Below are positions 1 to 7,759 of a DNA stretch of 64,000 bases, piece by piece; positions within the stretch are counted from its first letter, which is position 1, and each line of letters starts with the position of its first letter. The position numbers and the translations under genes were made by a program. The stretch comes from Chlamydiota bacterium (GTDB lineage: Bacteria; Chlamydiota; Chlamydiia; Chlamydiales; Parachlamydiaceae): the NCBI GenBank assembly GCA_013288825.1, contig JABDBC010000001.1, positions 1 to 64,000 on the forward strand, read 5' to 3'. A model generated the notes under the pieces. That model did not search any database. It was not told the DNA's origin and saw nothing but the letters and a program-made list of their open reading frames with translations.

Positions 1-66
1 GAGGGGTAAGCGAAGCCTGGGTAAGCGCCCACCAACACATACCGTCCCGGAGGGCCGGCACAAACC
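1..66. repeat. Partial copy of GC-rich palindrome (family F6)
   Basis: This is the right half of a repeat whose complete copies lie at 21247-21501 and 31598-31856. It carries the GAGGGGTAAGCGAAGCCTGG block and ends with CCGTCCCGGAGGGCCGGCAC. The short flank TTGATTTTTTCACA that follows also borders the 31598 copy in inverted form. The left half lies outside the window. Confidence 0.75.
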
Positions 67-119
67 ATCTATTGATTTTTTCACAGCCTTTCCCTGGTTA
101 ATGTTCTGTTTTTACGATT

Positions 120-166
120 CCCACACCTGCGGTTTCGCTCGCAGGCTCGCGAAACCTGGGTGTGGG
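120..166. terminator. Hairpin downstream of fmt
   Basis: The arms CCCACACCTGCGGTTTCGC and GCGAAACCTGGGTGTGGG pair almost perfectly around a 10-base loop. It is placed to end the minus-strand lpxC-fabZ-lpxA-fmt transcript. No clear U-run follows on the minus strand, so intrinsic termination is inferred from position and stem strength only. Confidence 0.45.
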
Positions 167-212
167 CTAAAATGAGAATAAAAAAGAAGATAAAAAGATA
201 AGTCAAACAATG

Positions 213-1160
213 CTAAAATTGCAAAAGGTCGGCTTGGGGATACCCATGCATGAATTCTTTTGCAGACATAGCTTTTTTTCCTTCCAGCTGGAGGGATATA
301 ATTCGAAGCGCTTGATCTCCGCATGCCACAACAAAACCCTCTTTCCCATAAACAAGGATTTTTCCAGGGCTTCCTTGTTCATCAGAAACCACGTCAGAGG
401 AAAGAATGCGCAATCTTTTACGTTGGCCTCTGAGGGTAACATAACACCAGGCACCTGGATCTGGGGTGACTCCTCTGATTAAATTGTGCAGCTGAAGAGC
501 AGGCAAAGACCAATTTAATTCGCAATCTTCTAGTTCAATTTTGGGAGCATATGTAGCTTTCTCATGATCTTGAGGAATTTGTTTAACATTATTTTTATTT
601 TCCTCGAATTGTTGTAAAACGTGAAGAAGGCTTTGGCATCCAGCTGAGCAAAGAGTTTGCTCGAGTTCGGGGAAAGTAATATTAGGTTCTATGGGCACTT
701 CGACCACTTCGATGATGTCGCCGGCATCCATTTTACGGGCCATATGCATGATTGTGACCCCGGTAACCAGTTCTCCGTTAATAATGCTGCGTTGGATGGG
801 TGCGGCGCCGCGGTATTTGGGAAGTAGGCTGGGATGAACATTGATACAACCAAGATGTGGCATATCTAAGAGATGTTGTTTGATGATTTCTCCATAGGCT
901 ACGACAACGAACAAGTCTGCATCATATTGTTTCAGAGTATCTGCAAACTCAGGAGCTGAAACAAGAGGAGGTTGATGGAGGGGGATGGGGGGAGTTTGGT
1001 TTTGTGCTACAACTTTAACGGGGGTTGGAATGGGTTTATTTGAGCGCCCTTTAGGTTGGTCCGGTTTTGTAATGACTGCCACGACATTGACATCATGACG
1101 GATAAGAAACTCTAAAACTTGAGCAGAAAATTCTGGAGTTCCAAAAAAGATAATTTTCAT
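213..1160 (-). CDS. fmt: Methionyl-tRNA formyltransferase
   Basis: This enzyme transfers a formyl group from 10-formyl-THF to initiator Met-tRNA in the cytoplasm. The protein has 315 residues, the usual length. The N-terminus KIIFFGTPEFS, the INVHPSLLPKYRGAAP block (N107, H109) and D145 in KMDAGD match the family's catalytic Asn/His/Asp. The C-terminal OB-like domain contains LHNLIRGVTPDPGAW. I chose the ATG at 1160 because the frame upstream has only a TTG and MKIIFFGTP is the canonical start. It is the last gene of lpxC-fabZ-lpxA-fmt, the chlamydial order. A 230-bp palindrome separates it from lpxA. Confidence 0.97.
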   Translation of the reverse strand: MKIIFFGTPEFSAQVLEFLIRHDVNVVAVITKPDQPKGRSNKPIPTPVKVVAQNQTPPIPLHQPPLVSAPEFADTLKQYDADLFVVVAYGEIIKQHLLDMPHLGCINVHPSLLPKYRGAAPIQRSIINGELVTGVTIMHMARKMDAGDIIEVVEVPIEPNITFPELEQTLCSAGCQSLLHVLQQFEENKNNVKQIPQDHEKATYAPKIELEDCELNWSLPALQLHNLIRGVTPDPGAWCYVTLRGQRKRLRILSSDVVSDEQGSPGKILVYGKEGFVVACGDQALRIISLQLEGKKAMSAKEFMHGYPQADLLQF

Positions 1161-1193
1161 AATATTCTGTTGCGGCAATATTCCGTTTAAAAT

Positions 1194-1423
1194 GTAACAG
1201 TTCAGATACCCCTTCGCTATATGTCAGGCCTTCAGCCTGAGATGTTTATGTGCTAAACCTAGGGCGTTGCCCTAGGCTTTTATAAACCAGGCTTTCAGCC
1301 TGAGCGTAGTTCTCAGGGCAACGCCCTGAAATATAACAGCCTAGGGCAACGCCCTAGGTTTGGCACATAAATATCTCAGGCTGAAGGCCTGACATATAGT
1401 GAAGGGGGTGTCTGAACTGTTAC
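1194..1423. repeat. Long intergenic palindrome (family F1)
   Basis: This is an imperfect inverted repeat of about 230 bp between lpxA and fmt. The outer arms begin GTAACAGTTCAGA and end TCTGAACTGTTAC. Inside are nested CAGGCCTTCAGCCTG and CCTAGGGCGTTGCCCTAGG palindromes. The same blocks recur at 23637-24313 and 48455-48639. It lies inside an operon, so read-through RNA would form a very long hairpin. Confidence 0.85.
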
Positions 1424-1434
1424 TTTAAAACCAA

Positions 1435-2289
1435 CTAAAGTGTTTTAGCGGGAATAGCTGTTTCTGTTGGTTCTTCTTCATCGATTGTTTCTACTACTTC
1501 ATCGACGCTAAGTCCCATGAGACCTCGATGAGATTCGCGGCAAAATTGGATCCAATACTTGACTTCAGGGAGCATTTCAACTTCATTAGGAATACGTTCG
1601 AGAGCATCTTCTAGGCGCAAATTCGAGCGATATGTCAGTTTAAAGGCTTTGGCGAGCTCTTTTCGCGTATGAAGGGGGATTCCATTACGCTTTAAGCCGA
1701 TGATGTTCAGACCGCCGAATTTGAAGGGGATTCCAGCTCCAATCGTGTAGGGGGGGATATCTTGGGTAATTCGGCTCATGCCGCCTACCATTGCGTAACA
1801 TCCGATCCGTACAAACTGATGGATGGGAGTCATGCCGCTGATGATGGCAAAATCTTCGACGGTCACATGACCTGCCAGCGTGGCATTATTGCTCATGATG
1901 ACGCGATTGCCTACAGTGCAGTTGTGGGCGATATGACAATAAGCCATAATTAGGCAATTGTCGCCAACTCGTACGGTGGATCCTTCTTGACAAGAGGAGT
2001 TTATTGTGACGAACTCACGAATATCGCAGTTTTTTCCTATGCTGACATAAGTTTTTTCCCCGCGGTATTTGAGATCTTGGGGTTTGGTGCCTATGCTTGC
2101 GCCGGGATAAATGGTGGTCCCTTCATCGATTGTCGTATTCCCATCAATATAGGCGTGTGACTTGATTGTCACGCCGTTTTTGAGAGTGACAGTGCCCTTA
2201 ATAATTGCATAGGGTTCGATAACGACTCCCTCTCCAATGATGGCTCCGGACTCTACGATTGCTGTTGGGTGGATTTGTGTTTTCAACAT
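1435..2289 (-). CDS. lpxA: UDP-N-acetylglucosamine O-acyltransferase LpxA
   Basis: This is the first step of lipid A synthesis: transfer of a 3-hydroxyacyl chain from ACP to the 3-OH of UDP-GlcNAc. It has 284 residues with left-handed beta-helix hexapeptide repeats over about residues 5-190 (IHPTAIVESGAIIGEGV and similar). H122 in CHIAHNCTVG aligns with the catalytic His125 of E. coli. The helical C-terminal domain ends in an acidic tail, ETIDEEEPTETA, slightly longer than in many homologs. It sits 15 bp downstream of fabZ, as in other chlamydiae. Confidence 0.97.
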   Translation of the reverse strand: MLKTQIHPTAIVESGAIIGEGVVIEPYAIIKGTVTLKNGVTIKSHAYIDGNTTIDEGTTIYPGASIGTKPQDLKYRGEKTYVSIGKNCDIREFVTINSSCQEGSTVRVGDNCLIMAYCHIAHNCTVGNRVIMSNNATLAGHVTVEDFAIISGMTPIHQFVRIGCYAMVGGMSRITQDIPPYTIGAGIPFKFGGLNIIGLKRNGIPLHTRKELAKAFKLTYRSNLRLEDALERIPNEVEMLPEVKYWIQFCRESHRGLMGLSVDEVVETIDEEEPTETAIPAKTL

Positions 2290-2304
2290 AGGAATAAACT
2301 TAGG

Positions 2305-2769
2305 TTAAATTTGGCTAAAATCAACAAGGGCGAATCCAATTTCGGCTTCGACAGCCGTCTTATCATTAACAGTGGCTTCAACTTTTACTCTTCCACCTTT
2401 TGAACTAAAGTGCAATCCTTGGGCTTTAAGCATGAGGATATCACCAGGGCGTACAGGATGTCGGAATTTTGCGTTATTTACATTTAATAAGACTCCGATT
2501 TTTCCGTTATTAGCCTTTAAATGCACCATGACTCCACCAGTCTGTGCAAGGGCTTCTAATATTAGCACTCCGGGCATTATAGGGGCATTGGGGAAGTGTC
2601 CTTGAAAAAAACTTTCGTTGATTGTCACGTTCTTTTGTCCAAGGATGTACCCTCGTTCTAGATCAAGTTCGATAATTTTATCTACCAATAAAAATGGGTA
2701 GCGGTGAGGTAAAATCTTTACCAAGTCTTTTACATCAAAAATATGGGAATTTACCGGATTTTGGGGCAT
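2305..2769 (-). CDS. fabZ: 3-hydroxyacyl-ACP dehydratase FabZ
   Basis: FabZ dehydrates 3-hydroxyacyl-ACP in type II fatty acid synthesis. It has 154 residues in a single hot-dog fold. The active-site segment FFQGHFPNAPIMPGVLILE places the catalytic His at about 58 and the catalytic acid at E72. The ATG at 2769 overlaps the lpxC stop as TGATG, and a GGAG lies 8 bases upstream, which favours it over the TTG one codon earlier. FabZ and LpxC draw on the same 3-hydroxyacyl-ACP pool, consistent with translational coupling. Confidence 0.96.
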   Translation of the reverse strand: MPQNPVNSHIFDVKDLVKILPHRYPFLLVDKIIELDLERGYILGQKNVTINESFFQGHFPNAPIMPGVLILEALAQTGGVMVHLKANNGKIGVLLNVNNAKFRHPVRPGDILMLKAQGLHFSSKGGRVKVEATVNDKTAVEAEIGFALVDFSQI

Positions 2770-3653
2770 CAAGAATTCTCCGTCGTTATATATTGATATA
2801 TCGCTTTAGCTAGTTGGAAGTTTGAGTTATGCCCTCCTCGGATGGCAATCACATGGGCATGAATGGGGACACCAATTAAAGCAAAATCTCCTACCATGTC
2901 TAAAACCTTATGGCGAGCCATTTCATCGGGAAAATGGAGTCCCTCTCTGCTAAAGACGGCATTTCCTTTGATGATCACGGCGTTATCCAAACTGCCCCCT
3001 TTGATGAGACCTCGGTCCATTAACGTAGAGATCTCTTCATAACGGGAAAAAGTGCGGCAGGGGGCGATTTCTGTTTTAAAGTTTGCTGGATTGATGAGTT
3101 CTGAGTGAAATTGTGCTCGCAAGATTTCAGGTTCAGGATAGCTTAAGGTATAGCTTAGTCGATAGCCATCATAGGGCAATGCGACCATGTGAATGTCCCC
3201 TTCGGACCAATAAAGAGGGGAGCTAATTTTCACAATGTTTTGGGCTTCAGGCTGTGAAAGGATTCCCCCTTCTTCGATCATGCTGACAAATTTTGCAGAG
3301 CCTCCATCGCAAATGGGGGGTTCCAAATTGGAAACCTCAACTATTACATTGTCGATTTCCATTCCATGGAGTGCAGCCATGACATGTTCGACGGTATGGA
3401 CCAATGCTTTTTCGTGACCGATGGTGGTGCTATTGCGCGTGGTGTCACGGACGTAAGGCATTGTGGCAGGGATTATAGGCTGATCAGGCAGATCGATTCT
3501 TTTAAAATGGATTCCGGTGTTTACGGGTGCGGGGCAAAAACGGATTGTGACCTGTTTGCCGGTATGGACGCCAAGTCCTGAAAAGCAGACGGTTGATTTG
3601 ATGGTCTGCTGTTTTCTTTGAATTGTCTTTAAATGCTTACTGAGTTTCAACAC
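2769..3653 (-). CDS. lpxC: UDP-3-O-acyl-GlcNAc deacetylase LpxC
   Basis: This zinc hydrolase carries out the committed step of lipid A synthesis. It has 294 residues from a GTG start. E89-H90 in HTVEHVMAAL, H248 and D252 in ARHKVLDMVGD, and H275 in RGGHNSNF match the catalytic base, zinc ligands and general acid. The GVHTGK start of the first domain is at about residue 28. No alternative ATG lies nearby, so the exact start is uncertain by up to about 18 codons. It is first in the four-gene minus-strand operon, and its stop overlaps fabZ by one base. Confidence 0.96.
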   Translation of the reverse strand: MLKLSKHLKTIQRKQQTIKSTVCFSGLGVHTGKQVTIRFCPAPVNTGIHFKRIDLPDQPIIPATMPYVRDTTRNSTTIGHEKALVHTVEHVMAALHGMEIDNVIVEVSNLEPPICDGGSAKFVSMIEEGGILSQPEAQNIVKISSPLYWSEGDIHMVALPYDGYRLSYTLSYPEPEILRAQFHSELINPANFKTEIAPCRTFSRYEEISTLMDRGLIKGGSLDNAVIIKGNAVFSREGLHFPDEMARHKVLDMVGDFALIGVPIHAHVIAIRGGHNSNFQLAKAIYQYITTENS

Positions 3654-3817
3654 TTGCGCCTTTATTTCACTTTACTTAGCATGAACGAGGATTGTAATAC
3701 TTTGGAGAAATTTAAAACAAGAGGGGTTTTCAATCAGTAAGTTGGGAAGATGTTTTTTATGGGCAGGAATTCAAAAATGATGTATACAATGTGTCTAAAA
3801 CTCATGTAGGGATGTTT

Positions 3818-4570
3818 ATGTTGAACGATTTTGGTGATTATATTATTTATGTAGATGAGAGTGGCGATCACTCATTAACATCAATCGATGAACAGCATCC
3901 TGTATTTGTTCTTGCTTTTTGCATTTTCAGGAAATCTGATTACACAAAGATTGTGCTACCTCAGCTGAACCAATTTAAGTTTGATTTTTGGGGGCATGAT
4001 TTAACAATTCTGCACAATAGAGAAATCAGAAAACCGGAAAAAGATTTTAGCTTTTTACGCATTTCAGAGGAAGGTCGGGAAAGATTTTTCTTACGGCTAA
4101 ATCAGCTTATTGAAGAACTTCCATTTTCGATTATTGCGACTGTCATCGACAAGAGGCGCCTAAAGGAAAAGTATTCACAGCCTCACAACCCTTATGAGAC
4201 AGCTTTAAAGTTTTGCCTTGAACGCGCATACTCGTTTTTGAACGATCAGGGAGCAACTGAGCAAATGACGAATGTAATCGTTGAACAAAGAGGGGTAAAT
4301 GAAGATAAAGACTTAGAATCGGCTTTCAGACGCATCGTTGATAACGGCAACTGGCACAGCAAGCGTTTGCCTTTTAAAATTATTTTTGCTAATAAGAAGA
4401 CGAATAGCTGTGGCTTACAAATCGCAGATCTGGTCGCACATCCTATTGGAAGACATGTAATTAATTCTAAGCAAGAAAGCCGTAGCTTTACGATTCTAAT
4501 GAAAAAAATTCTTGGTCGTAATGGTAAAAGCGATGGGTATGGATTAAAAATATTCCCCAGACTCCAATAA
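3818..4570 (+). CDS. DUF3800 protein (predicted RNase H-like fold)
   Basis: The protein has 250 residues. The N-terminal YIIYVDESGDHS segment (residues 9-20) and the C-terminal QIADLVAHPIGRHV segment are the family's two hallmark blocks. The first carries the acidic pair thought to form an RNase H-like metal site. The family is common in accessory and defence-type loci, but its activity is not well established. A -10-like TATACAAT at 3783-3790 would start RNA near 3797. That would leave the upstream GTG (3791) untranscribed, so I chose the ATG at 3818, which follows AGGG by 6 bases. A convergent small RNA ends at its stop codon, and a decayed second copy lies at 28191-28326. Confidence 0.85.
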   Translation: MLNDFGDYIIYVDESGDHSLTSIDEQHPVFVLAFCIFRKSDYTKIVLPQLNQFKFDFWGHDLTILHNREIRKPEKDFSFLRISEEGRERFFLRLNQLIEELPFSIIATVIDKRRLKEKYSQPHNPYETALKFCLERAYSFLNDQGATEQMTNVIVEQRGVNEDKDLESAFRRIVDNGNWHSKRLPFKIIFANKKTNSCGLQIADLVAHPIGRHVINSKQESRSFTILMKKILGRNGKSDGYGLKIFPRLQ

Positions 4571-4571
4571 A

Positions 4572-4627
4572 GCAAAAAGCCCCGGAATAAACCGAGGCTT
4601 AGTGCCGACCAGAAATGTCCGATCCAT
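4572..4627 (-). ncRNA. Putative small RNA, copy 2, convergent with DUF3800 gene
   Basis: On the minus strand a promoter (4634-4662) precedes a unit of about 56 nt. It contains GATCGG-ACATTT-CTGGTC, a 6-bp stem with two G-U pairs, and then AGCCTCGG-TTTATT-CCGGGGCT followed by TTTTTGCTTT, an intrinsic terminator. The terminator stem pairs fully only on this strand; on the plus strand one pair becomes C-A. This fixes the orientation. A homologous unit with its own promoter lies at 28133-28188. No function is recognised; it may also act as a bidirectional terminator for the DUF3800 gene. Confidence 0.55.
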
Positions 4628-4633
4628 ACCATT

Positions 4634-4662
4634 ATAATACAAGAATAGCTTTAAGAATGCAA
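4634..4662 (-). promoter_or_regulatory. Sigma70-type promoter of small RNA copy 2
   Basis: On the minus strand TTGCAT (4657-4662) is separated by exactly 17 bases from TATTAT (4634-4639), followed by AATGGTATGGAT. The second copy at 28098-28126 has the same -35, the same spacer length, TATAAT, and the same AATGGTATGGAT, while the spacers themselves differ. Confidence 0.6.
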
Positions 4663-4740
4663 CACAAAAAGAGGTGTTGATAATTTTTTTCCAAATAAAC
4701 CCTCTAAGATCTCCATTAAAGCTTCTATATCATCTTATTC

Positions 4741-5202
4741 CTAATTATTCTGTAGTTTATATCGCATAATGGAGGGGTAGCGGTTTTCCATTAGAGGTGA
4801 TTTTTTGACTCCAATTTTTTCACATCCCATCTTTGAATAAAAAAGTTCCGCTTGTGGATCTGACCATAGCGTGAATTCGTTTGCTCCAAGTTCCTGAGCA
4901 ACTAGGCAACAGGCGTTCCACATGTCTCTGCCAAAACCTTTCCCAATAAAGTCAGGATGCAAAAAGAAATGGTAGAGTTCTAAGGATTGGTCATCATGAA
5001 AAGCGAAACTAAAAAAACCTATTATGTGTTCGTTTTGAGAAAGAACCTTGGTGGTATTCTCAGCAAGATATTTTTCATTGATTGAAAATTTTTCCATAAA
5101 GACATCCATAAAAGCTGTACCATAGCCCCAATGAGCCTTTGATACTCGCATTATTTCATTTATAAATGGAATGTCCAGGTTATTTGCATCACGTATAGTC
5201 AT
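4741..5202 (-). CDS. GNAT-family N-acetyltransferase
   Basis: This is a predicted acetyl-CoA-dependent acyltransferase with unknown substrate. It has 153 residues from the ATG at 5202. The opening MTIRDANNLDIPFINEI is typical of GNAT beta1-alpha1. LHPDFIGKGFGRDMW (about residues 91-105) carries the R/Q-x-x-G-x-G/A acetyl-CoA loop, and LFYSKMGCEKIG is the usual C-terminal motif. The frame stays open 17 codons upstream to an ATG at 5253, but those codons run into the TGGAC repeat, so the shorter start is preferred. No strong SD is seen for either. Confidence 0.85.
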   Translation of the reverse strand: MTIRDANNLDIPFINEIMRVSKAHWGYGTAFMDVFMEKFSINEKYLAENTTKVLSQNEHIIGFFSFAFHDDQSLELYHFFLHPDFIGKGFGRDMWNACCLVAQELGANEFTLWSDPQAELFYSKMGCEKIGVKKSPLMENRYPSIMRYKLQNN

Positions 5203-5227
5203 GTTATTGCTAGTAAGGAGTTTAAAT

Positions 5228-5294
5228 GTCCATTTTTGTCCATTACGGTCCACTTTCGTCCACTACCGTCCATAGGGTCCATGTCCATTGTCAT
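5228..5294. repeat. TGGAC/GTCCA repeat with 10-bp period
   Basis: GTCCA recurs at 5228, 5238, 5248, 5258 and 5268, exactly 10 bp apart. Less regular copies follow at 5277 and 5283. The array lies between the M50/HlyD gene and the acetyltransferase gene, upstream of the latter. Spacing near one helical turn would put every copy on the same DNA face, which could suit cooperative protein binding. No known operator is recognised. Confidence 0.6.
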
Positions 5295-5302
5295 CCATCT
5301 TC

Positions 5303-7471
5303 TTAAATGGACCCTTCGCGCCAGAACAGGGAATGCAGTTTGCGCCATAAAGTCATAGCCATAGAACGCCATGGACCTCGCACGTCGGCTTCTCCGACCT
5401 CTTCTAATTTGAGGTCTGCATGTGGTTTGTCTAATTCAACATAGGCAGTGTAATAACTTTCTACGAGTTTGAGCTCTTCCTGCTTTTTTTCTCCAGGCTG
5501 CTGTTGTGGCTGATTTGCTACGGGAAGATCTCCATGATTGATAGATGCCAGTTGTGGATGAGTCAATGTTTGGGTTCTCAAAAGGTTGATCTTGACGATG
5601 CGTCCAGAAAATTTTGCCAAATCTCCTCGCCGGCGAAAAACCACGGGCTGTCCTTCATAGATGTCGGAGAGATTGGTTTCGGGCACAAACACTAAAATCT
5701 GCAAATTAGCAAGATCGGCGATTTTACCCAGTATTTGGTCTCGGCCAACCGCTTGGCCGACCTTAACACTTTCATCCCATGTGTAGACCATTCCTGAGAT
5801 TTCAGCTAGGATAGTTAGTTCTTGATTTAGCTTTTGAAGGCCTCCGATTTTTTCAGCTAGAGCATTTACAGAGGCAACTTTTTCACCAATCTGTGGACGA
5901 AGTTTTTCCGACTGACTTGCAATCACAATTTCTCTTTCGGCAGAGGCTTTTTCCAGCTGACTTTGAACGATTTGCGTTTCCAATTCAGGTGAGGCAAGCT
6001 GAACTATGGGCTGACCTTTGTGAACGAGATCTCCCCGCTGCACATAAATGGCTTTCACTTTGCTTGGATAGGGGACATATACCGCTTGACTGGCATCAGC
6101 ATTTGGAATGGTAATGGCGGGAAATGACTCTCGATGGGGAAGAGGGATGACAGCCCAAAGAAAGAGCAGTATCAGAACAGTTAGCGTAGTAACGGATCGT
6201 CTATTGAAAGTAAGTACTCCACGCAAGCGGCTAATTTGTTGTGCCTCCCATAAAAGTGGCCATAAAATGAAAACCCCAATTTCTAATATGAATAGAAAAA
6301 TCCCTAGGGCTTTCGTAAACATGTTATAAACTAAAATGGCGATTGCAGTATAGAGAAATAATCGATATATCCACGTATAGAACGTGTAGACCATCATTCC
6401 ATAGACTCTTCCTGTACTAAGATTTTCTTCTGGAGGTTCTACATCTATTCCAAGAAGCCATTTTCGCATCTTCCATCGAGTCGTTGCGAATGCGCGTGAT
6501 TGTAAGTTGTCAATACCCCACAAATCGCACAAAATATAGTATCCATCGAAGCGTAAGGCTGGGTTCATGTTGACTGCTAGCGTAGAAATCCATGTGGCAG
6601 AAGAAATGATAAAAAAGACGCTTTGAAGCATGCCTGGAGATGTTAATGCCCATCCTAATGTTGACATGCCAGCAATGGTCAATTCTGCGCCGATTCCTGC
6701 AAAAGAGATGGCGATTCTCTTGGAACGCTTCGCAATTTTCCAGCCATCAGTCACATCGGTATAGAGTACCGGCCAGAATACAATAAAGGCGACCCCCATG
6801 GTAGGCACATAAAGCTTATAATACTTTGCTGTGTATGCGTGGGCAAATTCATGGATGATTTTTACGCATGTAATCCCCAACGCGTAAGCGATACCCCCAA
6901 CAAGTGTAAAGAAGTAAGGAAACGTGTGAAGGAATTCATCGAATCCAGTGATTAACTCAAAGAGGCCTAACACAAATATAATGCAGTATAAATAGATTGC
7001 AACTGGGGACACCAGCGGCATGACATATTTTATTGTTTTTCCAAGAAATTTATCAGGGTTAATAACAGGGACTCGAAAGTAGAGATAATGATAAAGCAAC
7101 CAAACGAAGAAGCCGCTTTTTTGTTTTTCGGCTTTGTCGGTGATTTTGTCTGAGCCTTGAAAAATTGCCAATAAGTTATTTGCAGCAGCATCTTCGAAGA
7201 ATCGCATGATCTCTTCTTTTGTCACTTTCAATGTCGAACGACTTTCAATTGCTGTGATTAATTGTGATATCGTTATTCGTGGCGCGAGGGCAGTCATCAC
7301 TTGGTATTCGGTCCATGTAATGCGAAAATATTGGGCTCTGACAGGATCGAAGAGGCTATAAGTGGGGGAACCATCGGGATCTGTAGGACCAGGAAAAAGC
7401 CTTAAATCTTGACGGAATAGAGGCAGGGGTTTTTCTTCTGCGGGTGGGACGATTTTCTGCGGTTCTGGCAT
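5303..7471 (-). CDS. M50 metalloprotease / HlyD-like fusion protein
   Basis: This 722-residue protein resembles the putative peptide zinc metalloproteases that combine a site-2-protease core with an adaptor domain. Residues 20-105 look like a PqqD-type peptide-binding domain. About eight membrane segments follow between 125 and 445. H207-E208-F-A-H211 and N303-P...D309-G-Y-Y form the M50 zinc site. After the last membrane segment, residues 470-660 form a biotinyl-lipoyl/HlyD barrel (VKAIYVQRGDLVHKGQPI) with a coiled-coil hairpin. Homologs often act with peptide exporters, but no ABC partner or peptide gene is adjacent, so its substrate is unknown. Both catalytic motifs are intact. Confidence 0.85.
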   Translation of the reverse strand: MPEPQKIVPPAEEKPLPLFRQDLRLFPGPTDPDGSPTYSLFDPVRAQYFRITWTEYQVMTALAPRITISQLITAIESRSTLKVTKEEIMRFFEDAAANNLLAIFQGSDKITDKAEKQKSGFFVWLLYHYLYFRVPVINPDKFLGKTIKYVMPLVSPVAIYLYCIIFVLGLFELITGFDEFLHTFPYFFTLVGGIAYALGITCVKIIHEFAHAYTAKYYKLYVPTMGVAFIVFWPVLYTDVTDGWKIAKRSKRIAISFAGIGAELTIAGMSTLGWALTSPGMLQSVFFIISSATWISTLAVNMNPALRFDGYYILCDLWGIDNLQSRAFATTRWKMRKWLLGIDVEPPEENLSTGRVYGMMVYTFYTWIYRLFLYTAIAILVYNMFTKALGIFLFILEIGVFILWPLLWEAQQISRLRGVLTFNRRSVTTLTVLILLFLWAVIPLPHRESFPAITIPNADASQAVYVPYPSKVKAIYVQRGDLVHKGQPIVQLASPELETQIVQSQLEKASAEREIVIASQSEKLRPQIGEKVASVNALAEKIGGLQKLNQELTILAEISGMVYTWDESVKVGQAVGRDQILGKIADLANLQILVFVPETNLSDIYEGQPVVFRRRGDLAKFSGRIVKINLLRTQTLTHPQLASINHGDLPVANQPQQQPGEKKQEELKLVESYYTAYVELDKPHADLKLEEVGEADVRGPWRSMAMTLWRKLHSLFWREGSI

Positions 7472-7567
7472 GCGACACCTCTATCGCATTCATACCACGT
7501 TCTTCTACTACACTGCAACATTGCAAATATCACCGGTTCAAGCTACAATGATCCATTATGCATCAGT

Positions 7568-7714
7568 CTAAGGGGGAAACGTCTGAGAAGAAAAGTAACA
7601 GGATGTGCAGGATCGCAAGCGGCAGGATATGAAGGATGCTCGCTATCCTTCTTATCCTGCCGCTTGCGATCCTGCACATCCTGTTACTTTTCTTCTCAGA
7701 CGTTTCCCCCTTAG
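7568..7714. repeat. 147-bp near-perfect palindrome (family F2)
   Basis: The arms of about 70 bp start CTAAGGGGGAAACGTCTGAG and end with its complement at 7714, with a 7-base centre near 7640. Internal blocks AACAGGATGTGCAGGATCGC and GCGGCAGGATATGAAGGAT recur in the palindromes at 8931-9227 and 11465-11655. It lies between divergent genes, so it is not simply a terminator. Confidence 0.9.
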
Positions 7715-7759
7715 ACTGGTGCTGGTACGTATCTTGTTACTCATGTCACCAGTTGATTT

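Noticed and set aside
3791-3817. GTG start giving a 259-residue DUF3800 protein
   Set aside because: It follows directly on the likely -10 box TATACAAT, so it would not be in the mRNA; the ATG at 3818 has a ribosome-binding site.
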